Positions 52,345-60,677 of a DNA stretch of 60,730 nucleotides are shown in pieces (the first letter of the stretch is position 1; each line of letters starts with the position of its first letter). This DNA comes from JABSOG01 sp041583135 (GTDB taxonomy: Bacteria; Pseudomonadota; Gammaproteobacteria; Enterobacterales; Alteromonadaceae), in contig JBFHGJ010000026.1 in assembly GCA_041583135.1 (NCBI GenBank), forward strand, positions 1 to 60,730, written 5' to 3'. A program made the position numbers and the translations under genes. The notes beneath the pieces are model-generated. The model made no database searches and was not told the origin of the DNA. It worked only from the letters and a program-made list of their open reading frames with translations.

Positions 52345-53763
52345 ATGGCAGCACAACGAGAAGAATTCGGCTCGCGCCTCGGCTTTATTTTAGCCGCAGC
52401 AGGGTCGGCAGTAGGAATTGGCAATCTAGTCGGCTTTCCGGTCAAAGCCGCGCAAAATGGCGGTGGCGCCTTTTTGCTTATATACGCATTTTTTGTTGTT
52501 TTGATCTGTTTGCCGGTCATGTACGCAGAAATGACGCTAGGCCGTTTTTCCCGTAAAGATCCCTTAGGTGCCTACAACAAGGTATCGCAGCGCTCTCCAA
52601 TGTGGAGCATCGCCGGCATGTTGTCGGTGATCACGCCATTTATGATAGCCGTTTTCTATACCGTATTGACTGTTTGGATCTTCGGTTACTTAATACAGGT
52701 GTTGATGGGGAACCTCGACATGTTGGCCAAGCCCGAGACCTTTGGCGACTTCCTTGTCGATTATAAGCTGTTTGGTTACATGATAGGGGTCGGTGTTATC
52801 GTTATGTTGATCCTCGCCGGTGGCGTTAAAGACGGCATTGAAAGGGCAGCCAACATCTTGATGCCGGCGTTATTAATCATGTTAATTGGCATGGTCATTT
52901 ACGTGCTGACGCTAGATAACGCGATGGCAGGGGTTGAATACTATTTGGTACCGGACTTTACCAAGATCACCAGTGATGTGATAAACGACGCGCTTTCACA
53001 AGCCTTCTTCTCGCTGTCGCTAGGTATGGGCATTATGATCACTTACGGTTCATACTTGTCGAAAAAGGACAATATTCCATCGAGTGCCAAAATGGTTGCC
53101 ATCACCGATACCTTTGTTGCGTTTTCGGCAGGCTTGATGTTGATGCCAGCGATATTTTCATTTGATCCAAACATCAATACCGCAGAGCTTAGCGACTCAT
53201 CGATTACCATGATATTTAGCTTCTTGCCACAGATCTTCTTAGAAATGCAAGGCTCAATCGGTTATATCGGTGCCAGCATCGTCGCCACGGTATTCTTCTT
53301 ATTGGTGTTCTTTGCCGCCATTACTTCTTTGGTTTCAATTATTGAGGTGCCGGTCGCGAGTATCATCGACGAAAAAGGTTGCAGCCGTAAAAAGGCGTTA
53401 GGGATCTTGACTGTTTGTATTGGTATTTTTGCCGTATTCTCAACCATGGCATTTGGTATGGTTGAATTCTTTACCAATTTCGTTAGCTATGGCGGCAGTG
53501 AAAAATCATTCTTCGACCTGATTTATGATGTCTTCTACGACACCATCTTGCCTTTGAACGGCTTCTTAGTGTGCGTATTTTGTATTTACAGCTGGAAGAA
53601 GTACAACTTCAACAAAGAGTTTGAACTCGGTTGTGAGGGCTTTCACGGCTCTTTGTGGCAAAAATACACCGATGTTGCGTTGGCGACCTTTATTCCAGTG
53701 CTGTTATTGATGATCTTCATCAATACCGTATTGACCAAAATAACCGGTTCCGGTTTCTTATAA
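52345..53763 (+). CDS. sodium-dependent transporter, NSS family
   Basis: A 472-residue Na+/solute symporter of the neurotransmitter:sodium symporter family (LeuT fold), with about 11-12 helices. The start SRLGFILAAAGSAVGIGNLVGFP is diagnostic (helix 1 with Na+ and substrate contacts), and FFSLSLGMGIMITYGSYLSK is helix 6. Substrates are usually amino acids; which one is unknown. GAGGT lies 5 nt before the ATG. It uses the Na+ gradient maintained by pumps such as OadGAB. Confidence 0.94.
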   Translation: MAAQREEFGSRLGFILAAAGSAVGIGNLVGFPVKAAQNGGGAFLLIYAFFVVLICLPVMYAEMTLGRFSRKDPLGAYNKVSQRSPMWSIAGMLSVITPFMIAVFYTVLTVWIFGYLIQVLMGNLDMLAKPETFGDFLVDYKLFGYMIGVGVIVMLILAGGVKDGIERAANILMPALLIMLIGMVIYVLTLDNAMAGVEYYLVPDFTKITSDVINDALSQAFFSLSLGMGIMITYGSYLSKKDNIPSSAKMVAITDTFVAFSAGLMLMPAIFSFDPNINTAELSDSSITMIFSFLPQIFLEMQGSIGYIGASIVATVFFLLVFFAAITSLVSIIEVPVASIIDEKGCSRKKALGILTVCIGIFAVFSTMAFGMVEFFTNFVSYGGSEKSFFDLIYDVFYDTILPLNGFLVCVFCIYSWKKYNFNKEFELGCEGFHGSLWQKYTDVALATFIPVLLLMIFINTVLTKITGSGFL

Positions 53764-53776
53764 GCCCTACCTTTGA

Positions 53777-53808
53777 TGCATCATGGGTGTAAGAACACCT
53801 ATGATGCA
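53777..53808 (+). terminator. stem-loop after the NSS transporter gene
   Basis: TGCATCATGGGTGT (53777-53790) pairs with ACACCTATGATGCA (53795-53808), one G-T pair, around AAGA, 13 bp past the stop. A pyrimidine-rich CTACCTCTT follows, so termination is plausible though the T-run is weak. Confidence 0.55.
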
Positions 53809-53880
53809 CTACCTCTTATAGTGTCTTTAGCAATTACATCTGCTCACCGCTCCTGCGCATATGAATATGCTAACTACAGA

Positions 53881-54246
53881 CTCGCATGTTGCCACACAGG
53901 CATTGAACGCCCATAAATAGACGAACTCGTAGTCAGAGTATTTATACTCGCATGTTGCCACACAGGCATTGAACGCCCATAAATAGACGAACTCGTAGTC
54001 AGAGTATTTATACTCGCATGTTGCCACGCCAGCATCGAGCGCCCATAAATGAACGAGCTCGTAGTCAGAGTATTTATACTCGCATGTTGCCACGCCAGCA
54101 TTGAACGCCCATAAATGAACGAACTCGTAGTCAGAGTATTTATACTCGCATGTTGCCAGAGCGGCATCGAGCGCCCATAAATAGACGAAGTCGTAGTCAG
54201 AGTATTTATACTCGCATGTTGCCAGAGCAGCATAGAGCGCCCATAA
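53881..54246. repeat. 66-bp tandem repeat array, about 5.5 copies
   Basis: Units begin with CTCGCATGTTGCC at 53881, 53947, 54013, 54079, 54145 and 54211 (the last is partial): an exact 66-bp period. Units 1 and 2 are identical; units 3/4 and 5/6 form similar pairs. Each unit holds a perfect palindrome GAGTATTTATACTC. Variation is limited to three short patches. Because 66 is a multiple of three, two minus-strand frames stay open throughout; one repeats a 22-residue unit WQHASINTLTTS...IYGRSM. The array fills the gap between the NSS gene and the end of mltD. No mobile gene or spacer structure is present. Confidence 0.95.
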
Positions 54247-54268
54247 CCGGGCGAGCTACCGAGCTGTC

Positions 54269-55900
54269 TTAGACTTTGGTGACATCAACATAGAGTTTCA
54301 GCATCTGCCCGGGTTGCAGATACTTTTTGGCATCAATGCTGTTCCATTTCAAAATATCTTTGATCTTAACGCTGAACTTATTGGCAATGCGTGCCAACGA
54401 GTCCCCTGAGCGTACTTTGTAGGTAATAGAGCGCATCGCTGCATTGGCTGGCAAAGTTGAAGTGGCTACCGCCGCTGTTGGGGCGACAGTGTTCTTTTTC
54501 CAAATGGCCAACGTTTGGCCCGGACGCAAGGTATCTTTCGGCGCCATTGAATTCCACTTGGCTAGGCTGCGGATATTCACTTTATATTGGCGGCTGATAT
54601 CCCATAAGGTATCGCCCCGTTTAACCTTATGCTCAATTTTATAGGCGCCCGATTTTTGCGATTGCTTGGCCAATAGGCGCTGGTCTTCAGAAAGCTCGTA
54701 CTTACTTAACTCTTGTGACGCCATCGGAATAAGTAAGTGCTGGCCTTGACGGATCATATTGCCACTGATGTTGTTGACACTGCGTATGGTCGCAACCGTG
54801 GTATTGAATTTTTTCGCAATTTTCAGCAAAGAGTCACCGGCACGAATTTTATAGCGTTGCCAGCTCAAACGGTCTTTTTCCGAGGTTTCTGCCAGTTTTT
54901 GCTTAAATTGTTCAGCCTTTTCCAGCGGCACAATAAAAGTATGAGGCCCTTGAGGCGAAGTGGCCCATTGACTGTAACCCGGATTTAAGCCGTGTAGCTC
55001 ACCAACATCAAGGTCGGTCATTTTTGCTGCAAGGGCGATATCGATTTGGCTTTGGGCATCGACAATGGCTATTTGCGCTTCGTTGGGTATCGACTTCCAT
55101 ACCAAACCAAATTCTTCTGGGCGCTTTAACAGATCGGCCAAAGCTAAGAGTTTTGGCACGTAAGCGGCAGTCTCTTTAGGTAAATCCAGCGACCAAAAGT
55201 CAGTTGGTAAATGCTTGCGCTTATTACGCTTAATGGCTCTTAAAACACGCCCTTCACCTGAATTGTAGGCGGCAATGGCATTGAGCCAGTCACCTTCTAA
55301 GGTCTTGTGTAAAAACGACAAGTAATCCAACGCCGAGCGGGTTGATGCGATGACGTCACGACGGCCGTCATACCACCAGTTGTGGCGCAGACCGAAGCGC
55401 TTGGCAGTGCCGGGAATAAATTGCCACATGCCGGACGCTCTGCCATGGGAGTAGGCGAACGGATCGAAGGCACTTTCAACAATCGGCAACAGCGCCAGCT
55501 CGATAGGCATTTTACGCTTTTCAATTTCTTGCACGATGAAGAACAAAAACGGTCTGGCTCTGTCGGAAATGCGATCGAGGTATTCTTGATGCTTGGCATA
55601 CCAGTTGCGCTGGGCGATAACGGCACGATTTTGTGGCACTTTGAAGCTCAGCTGACTTTGAATATGCATCCATAGGTTGTCGTGCACTATGGCCTGAGGC
55701 TCAATATCGTCTTGCGGATCGGGGGTTAGGGCACTAATGGTGAGGGCTTCGAAGATCTCGGCTGGGCTTGCGGTGTTGGCTACGACAATGGTGTTGGTTG
55801 TATCACCAACGTCAACCGTATTGTCCTTTGTGGTTTGACAGCCACTGACAGCCAATAATGCTACCGCTACTGCGCTTAATCGAGATCCTGAAAAATGCAT
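54269..55900 (-). CDS. mltD: membrane-bound lytic murein transglycosylase D
   Basis: A lipoprotein that cleaves peptidoglycan glycan strands. 543 residues: lipobox VSGC, SLT domain with catalytic Glu near 143 (LPIVESAFDPFAYS) and SGMWQFIPGTA, NAIAAYNSGEGRV, then three LysM modules (YKIRAGDSLLKIAKKF, HKVKRGDTLWDISRQY, YKVRSGDSLARIANKF) that bind the wall. It lies divergent from the methyltransferase gene, as in the E. coli mltD-gloB-yafS-rnhA-dnaQ region. A 66-bp repeat array follows 22 bp past its stop. Confidence 0.96.
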   Translation of the reverse strand: MHFSGSRLSAVAVALLAVSGCQTTKDNTVDVGDTTNTIVVANTASPAEIFEALTISALTPDPQDDIEPQAIVHDNLWMHIQSQLSFKVPQNRAVIAQRNWYAKHQEYLDRISDRARPFLFFIVQEIEKRKMPIELALLPIVESAFDPFAYSHGRASGMWQFIPGTAKRFGLRHNWWYDGRRDVIASTRSALDYLSFLHKTLEGDWLNAIAAYNSGEGRVLRAIKRNKRKHLPTDFWSLDLPKETAAYVPKLLALADLLKRPEEFGLVWKSIPNEAQIAIVDAQSQIDIALAAKMTDLDVGELHGLNPGYSQWATSPQGPHTFIVPLEKAEQFKQKLAETSEKDRLSWQRYKIRAGDSLLKIAKKFNTTVATIRSVNNISGNMIRQGQHLLIPMASQELSKYELSEDQRLLAKQSQKSGAYKIEHKVKRGDTLWDISRQYKVNIRSLAKWNSMAPKDTLRPGQTLAIWKKNTVAPTAAVATSTLPANAAMRSITYKVRSGDSLARIANKFSVKIKDILKWNSIDAKKYLQPGQMLKLYVDVTKV

Positions 55901-56041
55901 AAACTACCTAACTCGTATTCGACTGAAAATTCAATGCTGACAGCGCCCGATTCTACCGTGGTGACAGCACAAATAAAAGGACTTAGCGGTGAATATGTTT
56001 TAAGATAACAACAATCTGCGAACAAACTCAGCAAAGGACAG

Positions 56042-56773
56042 ATGAAACCGGCACTCAGATACCAACACCAAGCGCCACCGCAAAGCTGGCAGGACATTGC
56101 CCACGGCGAGGAGATCAGAGCCAAAATCAATGACTTTCTCAAGCAGTGGTGGCCTAAGTTTTTCGGTTATCACCTCCTTAAAATCGGCAATTTAAGTTGT
56201 GAGTTAGATAGCACCGAATGTGCCATCAATCACCAAGTGAGCGTCGCTGAAACGCCCGAATGCACAGGCGTCATTGCCGATATCGACGAATTGCCTTTTA
56301 AACAGCATTGCGTCGATGTCACCATTTTAAGTCACTGTCTAGAGTTTTATCCCGACCCACATCATCTTATACGCGAATGTGACAGAGTGCTTATTCCCGA
56401 TGGCTACCTCGTGATCACCGGGTTTAATCCCTACAGCTTTTTGGGTTTAGCCAAACCATTGTATTTTCGCAGTGACAAATATCCATGGAACGGCCGTTTT
56501 TTTACTCCGGCGCGGATCAAAGACTGGCTCAACCTACTTGGCTTTGAAGTGCTTGAAGACAAACGTTTTATTTATTCTTCGTTGACCCGCAAAAAGAGCA
56601 TTAGCCGCTACGACCTGTGGCAACGTTTTTGTGAGCAACATTTGGCGAGCTTCGGATCGGTGTTTGTATTGGTGGCGAAAAAACGCGAATTGCCGCTGAC
56701 GCCGATAAGACCAAAATGGCGGGCCAAACCTCAGTTCAATCCCGCCGCAGCGAAAAGCGCATTACGTGGTTAA
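56042..56773 (+). CDS. class I SAM-dependent methyltransferase (YafS-like)
   Basis: A 243-residue methyltransferase of the type 11 group. The usual glycine-rich SAM loop is weak, but IADIDELPFKQHCVDVTILS, CDRVLIPDGYLVITGFNPYS and RIKDWLNLLGFEVL match the fold and the YafS family, and position next to mltD agrees. The substrate is unknown. AAGGA lies just before the ATG. It converges with the metallo-beta-lactamase gene with only 9 bp between. Confidence 0.82.
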   Translation: MKPALRYQHQAPPQSWQDIAHGEEIRAKINDFLKQWWPKFFGYHLLKIGNLSCELDSTECAINHQVSVAETPECTGVIADIDELPFKQHCVDVTILSHCLEFYPDPHHLIRECDRVLIPDGYLVITGFNPYSFLGLAKPLYFRSDKYPWNGRFFTPARIKDWLNLLGFEVLEDKRFIYSSLTRKKSISRYDLWQRFCEQHLASFGSVFVLVAKKRELPLTPIRPKWRAKPQFNPAAAKSALRG

Positions 56774-56782
56774 ATCACGCGG

Positions 56783-57640
56783 TTAGAGCTTGATGGGCAA
56801 TTTTATGTAAGTACTGCCGTTGGCTTCAGGCTTAGGCAAATGACCGGCTCTGATATTGACCTGCACCGACGGGTAGAGCAGCTTTGGTACTGCCAAAGTG
56901 GCATCACGGGTTTGGCGTACTTCAACAAAAGCGTTTTTACCAGTGTTTTGATTGACATGAATATTGGCCGCCTTATGCTCGGCCACCGTGGCTTTGTAGT
57001 TCAAGGCTCTATCATTTGGCTGATAGTCATGACAAACCCAAATGGTGACATCATCGCCAAGGGCATAAATGCGCTGCACCGAATCATACAACAGCTCAGC
57101 GTCGCCACCGGGAAAATCACAACGGGCTGTGCCGGAGTCTGGCATAAACAACGTATCACCAACAAAGGCATTTTTGCCGACAACATAAGTCACACTATCG
57201 TTGGTATGCCCCGGCGTATTGAGCACTTCAATGGTCAAGCTGCCTAATGCCAAGGTTTCACCATCATCAAGCAGATGGTCGAATTGAGAACCATCAACGG
57301 CGAAATCGGCCTCTAAGTTAAACACGTTCTTAAAGGTTTTCTGTACCTGACAGATACCTCTACCAATCGCAATTTCGCCACCCAAATGCTGCTTGATGTA
57401 CTGCGCCCCGGAAATATGGTCGGCATGGGCGTGGGTTTCTAAAATCCACTTTACCTCTAGGCGTTGGCTTTTAACATATTCAATGATTTGCTCGGCATTG
57501 GGCCAGCTGACTTGACCTGAGCTGGCATCAAAATTCATTACCGGATCAATTACGGCGGCCTCGCCTGAGCCCGGATCACTAAGAACATAAGTCAAGGTTG
57601 AAGAATTGGCGTGAAAAAACGCCTTAATTGTCGGGTCCAT
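56783..57640 (-). CDS. metallo-beta-lactamase-fold persulfide dioxygenase-like protein
   Basis: A 285-residue MBL-fold protein. The metal motif is ETHAHADHISGA (HxHxDH), followed by TPGHTNDS, GDTLFMPDSGTARCDFPGG and the late His in VCHDYQPN. The DSGTARCDFPGG block is that of ETHE1/Blh-type persulfide dioxygenases rather than glyoxalase II. These oxidise glutathione persulfide to sulfite. It is divergent from a single-domain rhodanese gene, a typical partner in sulfide/persulfide detoxification. It sits where E. coli has gloB. Confidence 0.88.
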   Translation of the reverse strand: MDPTIKAFFHANSSTLTYVLSDPGSGEAAVIDPVMNFDASSGQVSWPNAEQIIEYVKSQRLEVKWILETHAHADHISGAQYIKQHLGGEIAIGRGICQVQKTFKNVFNLEADFAVDGSQFDHLLDDGETLALGSLTIEVLNTPGHTNDSVTYVVGKNAFVGDTLFMPDSGTARCDFPGGDAELLYDSVQRIYALGDDVTIWVCHDYQPNDRALNYKATVAEHKAANIHVNQNTGKNAFVEVRQTRDATLAVPKLLYPSVQVNIRAGHLPKPEANGSTYIKLPIKL

Positions 57641-57731
57641 GGTTGCTCCGCTAAGACTTGTGCTATGGCACGAAATAAAATAGCCTAATTTTTAATTATA
57701 AGATATAGTTTTTAGTTATTAACTGATTAAC

Positions 57732-57750
57732 ATTCACCTTTAAAGTGAAT
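57732..57750. promoter_or_regulatory. inverted repeat in the MBL-rhodanese divergent region
   Basis: ATTCACCTTTAAAGTGAAT has 6-bp perfect arms, 22 bp before the rhodanese ATG, in an AT-rich 132-bp region. It could be an operator for a persulfide-responsive repressor; the regulator is not identified. Confidence 0.4.
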
Positions 57751-57772
57751 AAGCTAAGGGAACCATTTTTAC

Positions 57773-58165
57773 ATGATAATTTCAAGCAATGAACTGGTTG
57801 CGCAGGCACGTAACAATGTCCAAGAGATTGATGTGACATCACTTTCACAAAAACTCGATGACAATTTATGTTTGATTGATGTGCGTGAACCGGCAGAATT
57901 TGCCGCAGGTCGTATTCCCGGGGCTGTTTGCATGCCCAGAGGTGTACTTGAGATGCAGTTGGCCAATTACCCTAGCGTGGCGGGCAAAGAAAATGCCGTG
58001 GGGTTATTGGCGCAGCAGGATATCTACCTGATTTGCCGTAGTGGTGGGCGTTCGGCGCTGGCCGCAGAATCCTTGATCCGCATGGGGTTTAACCGTGCCA
58101 AAGTCTATTCGCTGGCAGGTGGCATGATGGCCTGGGAGCAGGCGAATTTGCCCCTTGAGCGTTAA
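57773..58165 (+). CDS. single-domain rhodanese
   Basis: A 130-residue sulfurtransferase. The active-site loop is CRSGGRS with the persulfide-carrying Cys; CLIDVREPAEFAAGRIPGA and GGMMAWEQANLPL are the flanking family blocks. It probably exchanges sulfane sulfur with glutathione persulfide, feeding or draining the divergent dioxygenase. AAGGGA lies 11 nt before the ATG. It occupies the place where rnhA stands next to dnaQ in E. coli. Confidence 0.93.
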   Translation: MIISSNELVAQARNNVQEIDVTSLSQKLDDNLCLIDVREPAEFAAGRIPGAVCMPRGVLEMQLANYPSVAGKENAVGLLAQQDIYLICRSGGRSALAAESLIRMGFNRAKVYSLAGGMMAWEQANLPLER

Positions 58166-58201
58166 TTGCTCGCAGCATCACGCATTGCACTAATTTAGCA
58201 G

Positions 58202-58243
58202 TTGGTTTCATTCTTGCTTTAACAGCGTTTATAATGAAACCAA
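58202..58243. promoter_or_regulatory. 11-bp inverted repeat over the dnaQ promoter region
   Basis: TTGGTTTCATT (58202-58212) and AATGAAACCAA (58233-58243) are exact inverse copies 20 nt apart, 26 bp before dnaQ. A TATAAT at 58230-58235 overlaps the right arm, so a bound protein could block the promoter. Confidence 0.5.
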
Positions 58244-58268
58244 TTGCCACAACAAAGTTCAACTATAT

Positions 58269-58967
58269 ATGTTCAAACGCCAATTAGTGCTTGATACGGA
58301 AACCACAGGTATCGACCCCAAGCAAGGCCATCGTATTATCGAGATAGGCTGTGTCGAGCTGATCAACCGCCGCTTTACCGGCAACAACTACCACGTATAC
58401 ATCAACCCTGATCGTATTGTTGAACAAGAAGCCATTGATGTTCATGGTATTACCAATGAATTTTTGGCCGACAAACCCAAATATCACCAAATTGCCGAAG
58501 ACTTTTTTAACTACATAAAAGGCGCCGAATTGGTCATTCACAACGCCGCGTTTGACGTCGGCTTTATGGATCACGAATTTAAAATGCTCGACCGTCAGTG
58601 GCCGGGGACTGCCGAGCACTGTGAGATCCTCGACACCTTGGAGATGGCGCGTAAAAAGCATCCGGGACAGCGAGCGACATTGGATGCTCTGTGTAAACGT
58701 TACGGTATCAACAACTCGCACCGAACGCTCCATGGCGCCTTACTTGATGCCGAGATATTGGCAGACGTATACCTGTTGATGTCAGGTGGCCAAATAAAAT
58801 TCAACCTCTCGACAGGGGCTGGTAATACCGATAACAGCATTCGCCGTTTGGCAGCCGACAGACCACGACTCAAAGTGGTTAAGGCTTCGACTGAACAATT
58901 GGATGCCCACGAACAGCGACTGGATATCGTCGCCAAAGGTGGTGGCGAGGTGATATGGCGAAATTAA
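58269..58967 (+). CDS. dnaQ: DNA polymerase III epsilon subunit (proofreading exonuclease)
   Basis: The 3'-5' proofreading exonuclease of the replicative polymerase. 232 residues: ExoI LVLDTETTGID, ExoII VIHNAAFDVGFMDHEF, ExoIII HRTLHGALLDAEILADVYL with catalytic His and Asp, and a C-terminal tail for binding the polymerase subunit. The next gene starts inside its last codons. Confidence 0.97.
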   Translation: MFKRQLVLDTETTGIDPKQGHRIIEIGCVELINRRFTGNNYHVYINPDRIVEQEAIDVHGITNEFLADKPKYHQIAEDFFNYIKGAELVIHNAAFDVGFMDHEFKMLDRQWPGTAEHCEILDTLEMARKKHPGQRATLDALCKRYGINNSHRTLHGALLDAEILADVYLLMSGGQIKFNLSTGAGNTDNSIRRLAADRPRLKVVKASTEQLDAHEQRLDIVAKGGGEVIWRN

Positions 58968-60388
58968 ATTGGATGAAATCCCTTATTGCTGTGATGCTGG
59001 CATTAGTGCCAGCGTTTGCGGCGTTAAGCACTGAAGAAGCCAGCCTTGCCGACAAGCTCAAACAAGTGCGCAGTGACGGCATTGCCATATTGGACAACAA
59101 CCAGATCCCAATCCTCGACAATCGCTTTAGAGTGGACCATGAGGTTAAAGAGATCACCTTATTGTTCTTTAGAAAACAAGGATCACCGCCGGTGATCTTA
59201 GTCAAACCCGACGGCAGCAAAATGTATGCGACCTTGGCGGTGATAGGCGAAGCGGAGTGGTTTGATGAGAAAACCTATGATCTCATTCGCATTAAGAACC
59301 CGATGCCCGGACCATGGCAAGCCATAGGTGAATTGTCCAAAGGCAGTAAAGTGCTTATTGTGACCGACTTCGAGCTTAACGTCGATCCGCTACCTGATAT
59401 ACTGATCCAGGGTGAAACCATCAAGCTCACCGGCTATTTTACCAATAACGGCGTGCCCATCAGAGCCACCAACTTTCGCGACGTCGTTACCCTAAACGTT
59501 GATTTTATCAGCACCAACAACAAAACCTACACCAACTTTGGCGCCGGTATACAGCAGGTCACCCGGTTTAAAGATGACGGTAAAGGGTTTGATGAACGCC
59601 CTGGTGATGGCACCTTTACCGGCGAGTTTGTACTGAACTTTCCTTCCGGCGAGTGGATACCCAAATATTACATACACACCCCATTGATGACCCGAGAGCT
59701 GGAAAATGATCCAGTGATCATCAATCCCAATCCTGTGCATTTGAGCATTGAAAAGACAGAAAAAGCCGACGAGTTCCATAAGCTCAAAATTGATATCGTC
59801 GGCGATTACGTCAAACCCGAATCGATGGTATTTCAGGGCAAAGTTTATTATCCCAACCAAGATATACAGAGCTTTGCGATCACCGATACCATACCGGGGC
59901 CACGCTTTTTTAACATCATCAACTACGACTATGGCTTATATAGAGTAGAAATATCCGGTTTTGGCGTTAACGCCAATGGGCGAGAGTTTATGCTCGATAT
60001 TCCTGAGTTTAGCTTTTCAATCGACCCACCGCCGGTAGAAGAAACCGGCATACCGGCAGATGGCGCTATGATAGAAGAAGGTGGATTAATGGCGTCGGAG
60101 CAAATGGCCGCACAAAGTGAACCCGAACCTGAAGATCACACCATGCTCATCGCCCTGATAATTGCGGGCAATATACTGATGATTGTGTTTGGCTGGCTGT
60201 TTGTGAAGTTTTTCGTCTATGGCAGTGGTTTTAGCTTTAAACCCAAGTTCAAACTGGCCTTGCCGAAGTTCTCTTTTAAGCGAAAGACCAAACAGGAAAA
60301 AGCCCCAGACGACCCGGAAAATAAGGGAAGAGACAAAATTCAATCGGAAGATGATGATATTTTGGACCTTTCCTTGCCCGATAACTAA
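58955..60388 (+). CDS. TIGR03503-type membrane-anchored protein
   Basis: A 477-residue exported protein of unknown function that I assign to the TIGR03503 group. A signal peptide (LIAVMLALVPAFAAL) is followed by a large extracytoplasmic beta-rich region (about 40-385; ITLLFFRKQGSPPVILVKPD, MPGPWQAIGEL, RPGDGTFTGEFVLN), an acidic linker, one membrane helix near 400 (MLIALIIAGNILMIVFGWLF) and a basic then acidic cytoplasmic tail. The ATG at 58955 has GAGG 5 nt upstream and overlaps dnaQ by 13 bp. The VWA-like carbohydrate-surface role suggested for related proteins is unproven. Confidence 0.8.
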   Translation: MAKLNWMKSLIAVMLALVPAFAALSTEEASLADKLKQVRSDGIAILDNNQIPILDNRFRVDHEVKEITLLFFRKQGSPPVILVKPDGSKMYATLAVIGEAEWFDEKTYDLIRIKNPMPGPWQAIGELSKGSKVLIVTDFELNVDPLPDILIQGETIKLTGYFTNNGVPIRATNFRDVVTLNVDFISTNNKTYTNFGAGIQQVTRFKDDGKGFDERPGDGTFTGEFVLNFPSGEWIPKYYIHTPLMTRELENDPVIINPNPVHLSIEKTEKADEFHKLKIDIVGDYVKPESMVFQGKVYYPNQDIQSFAITDTIPGPRFFNIINYDYGLYRVEISGFGVNANGREFMLDIPEFSFSIDPPPVEETGIPADGAMIEEGGLMASEQMAAQSEPEPEDHTMLIALIIAGNILMIVFGWLFVKFFVYGSGFSFKPKFKLALPKFSFKRKTKQEKAPDDPENKGRDKIQSEDDDILDLSLPDN

Positions 60389-60425
60389 ACAAGGCTAAAA
60401 AGATAAAAAAATCCTAAAAAAAGAG

Positions 60426-60454
60426 TTGACTCACTTAGGTCATAACCGTATTAT
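60426..60454 (+). promoter_or_regulatory. promoter of the tRNA-Asp genes with GC-rich discriminator
   Basis: TTGACT, 17 nt, TATTAT, then TCCCGCCGCG. A GC-rich stretch after the -10 box is the mark of stringently controlled stable-RNA promoters. It lies 62 bp before the first tRNA. Confidence 0.85.
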
Positions 60455-60516
60455 TCCCGCCGCGTTAAGGACTTAAGCAAATTTAACGAAACGGTCACAT
60501 TACGACTTGGATATGC

Positions 60517-60593
60517 GGAGTGGTAGTTCAGTTGGTTAGAATACCGGCCTGTCACGCCGGGGGTCGCGGGTTCGAGTCCCGTCCACTCCGCCA
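60517..60593 (+). tRNA. tRNA-Asp (GTC)
   Basis: A 77-nt tRNA with encoded CCA. The acceptor stem GGAGTGG pairs with CCACTCC; the D-arm is GTTCAGTTGGTTAGAA, the anticodon GTC is at 60551-60553, and the T-arm contains GGTTCGAGTCC. It differs from E. coli tRNA-Asp only at a few compensated stem positions. A hairpin AACAGC-TAA-GCTGTT lies shortly after it and may help processing. Confidence 0.98.
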
Positions 60594-60677
60594 CTTGACC
60601 GACTTCAACAGCTAAGCTGTTAAAGTGTTAAAGGCTAAATTTAAGCTTAAGACCAAAATGAAAATGAGATTTACTGC

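Noticed and set aside
53881..54246. CRISPR array
   Set aside because: The 66-bp units are contiguous with no unique spacers, the unit is too long, and no cas gene is present.
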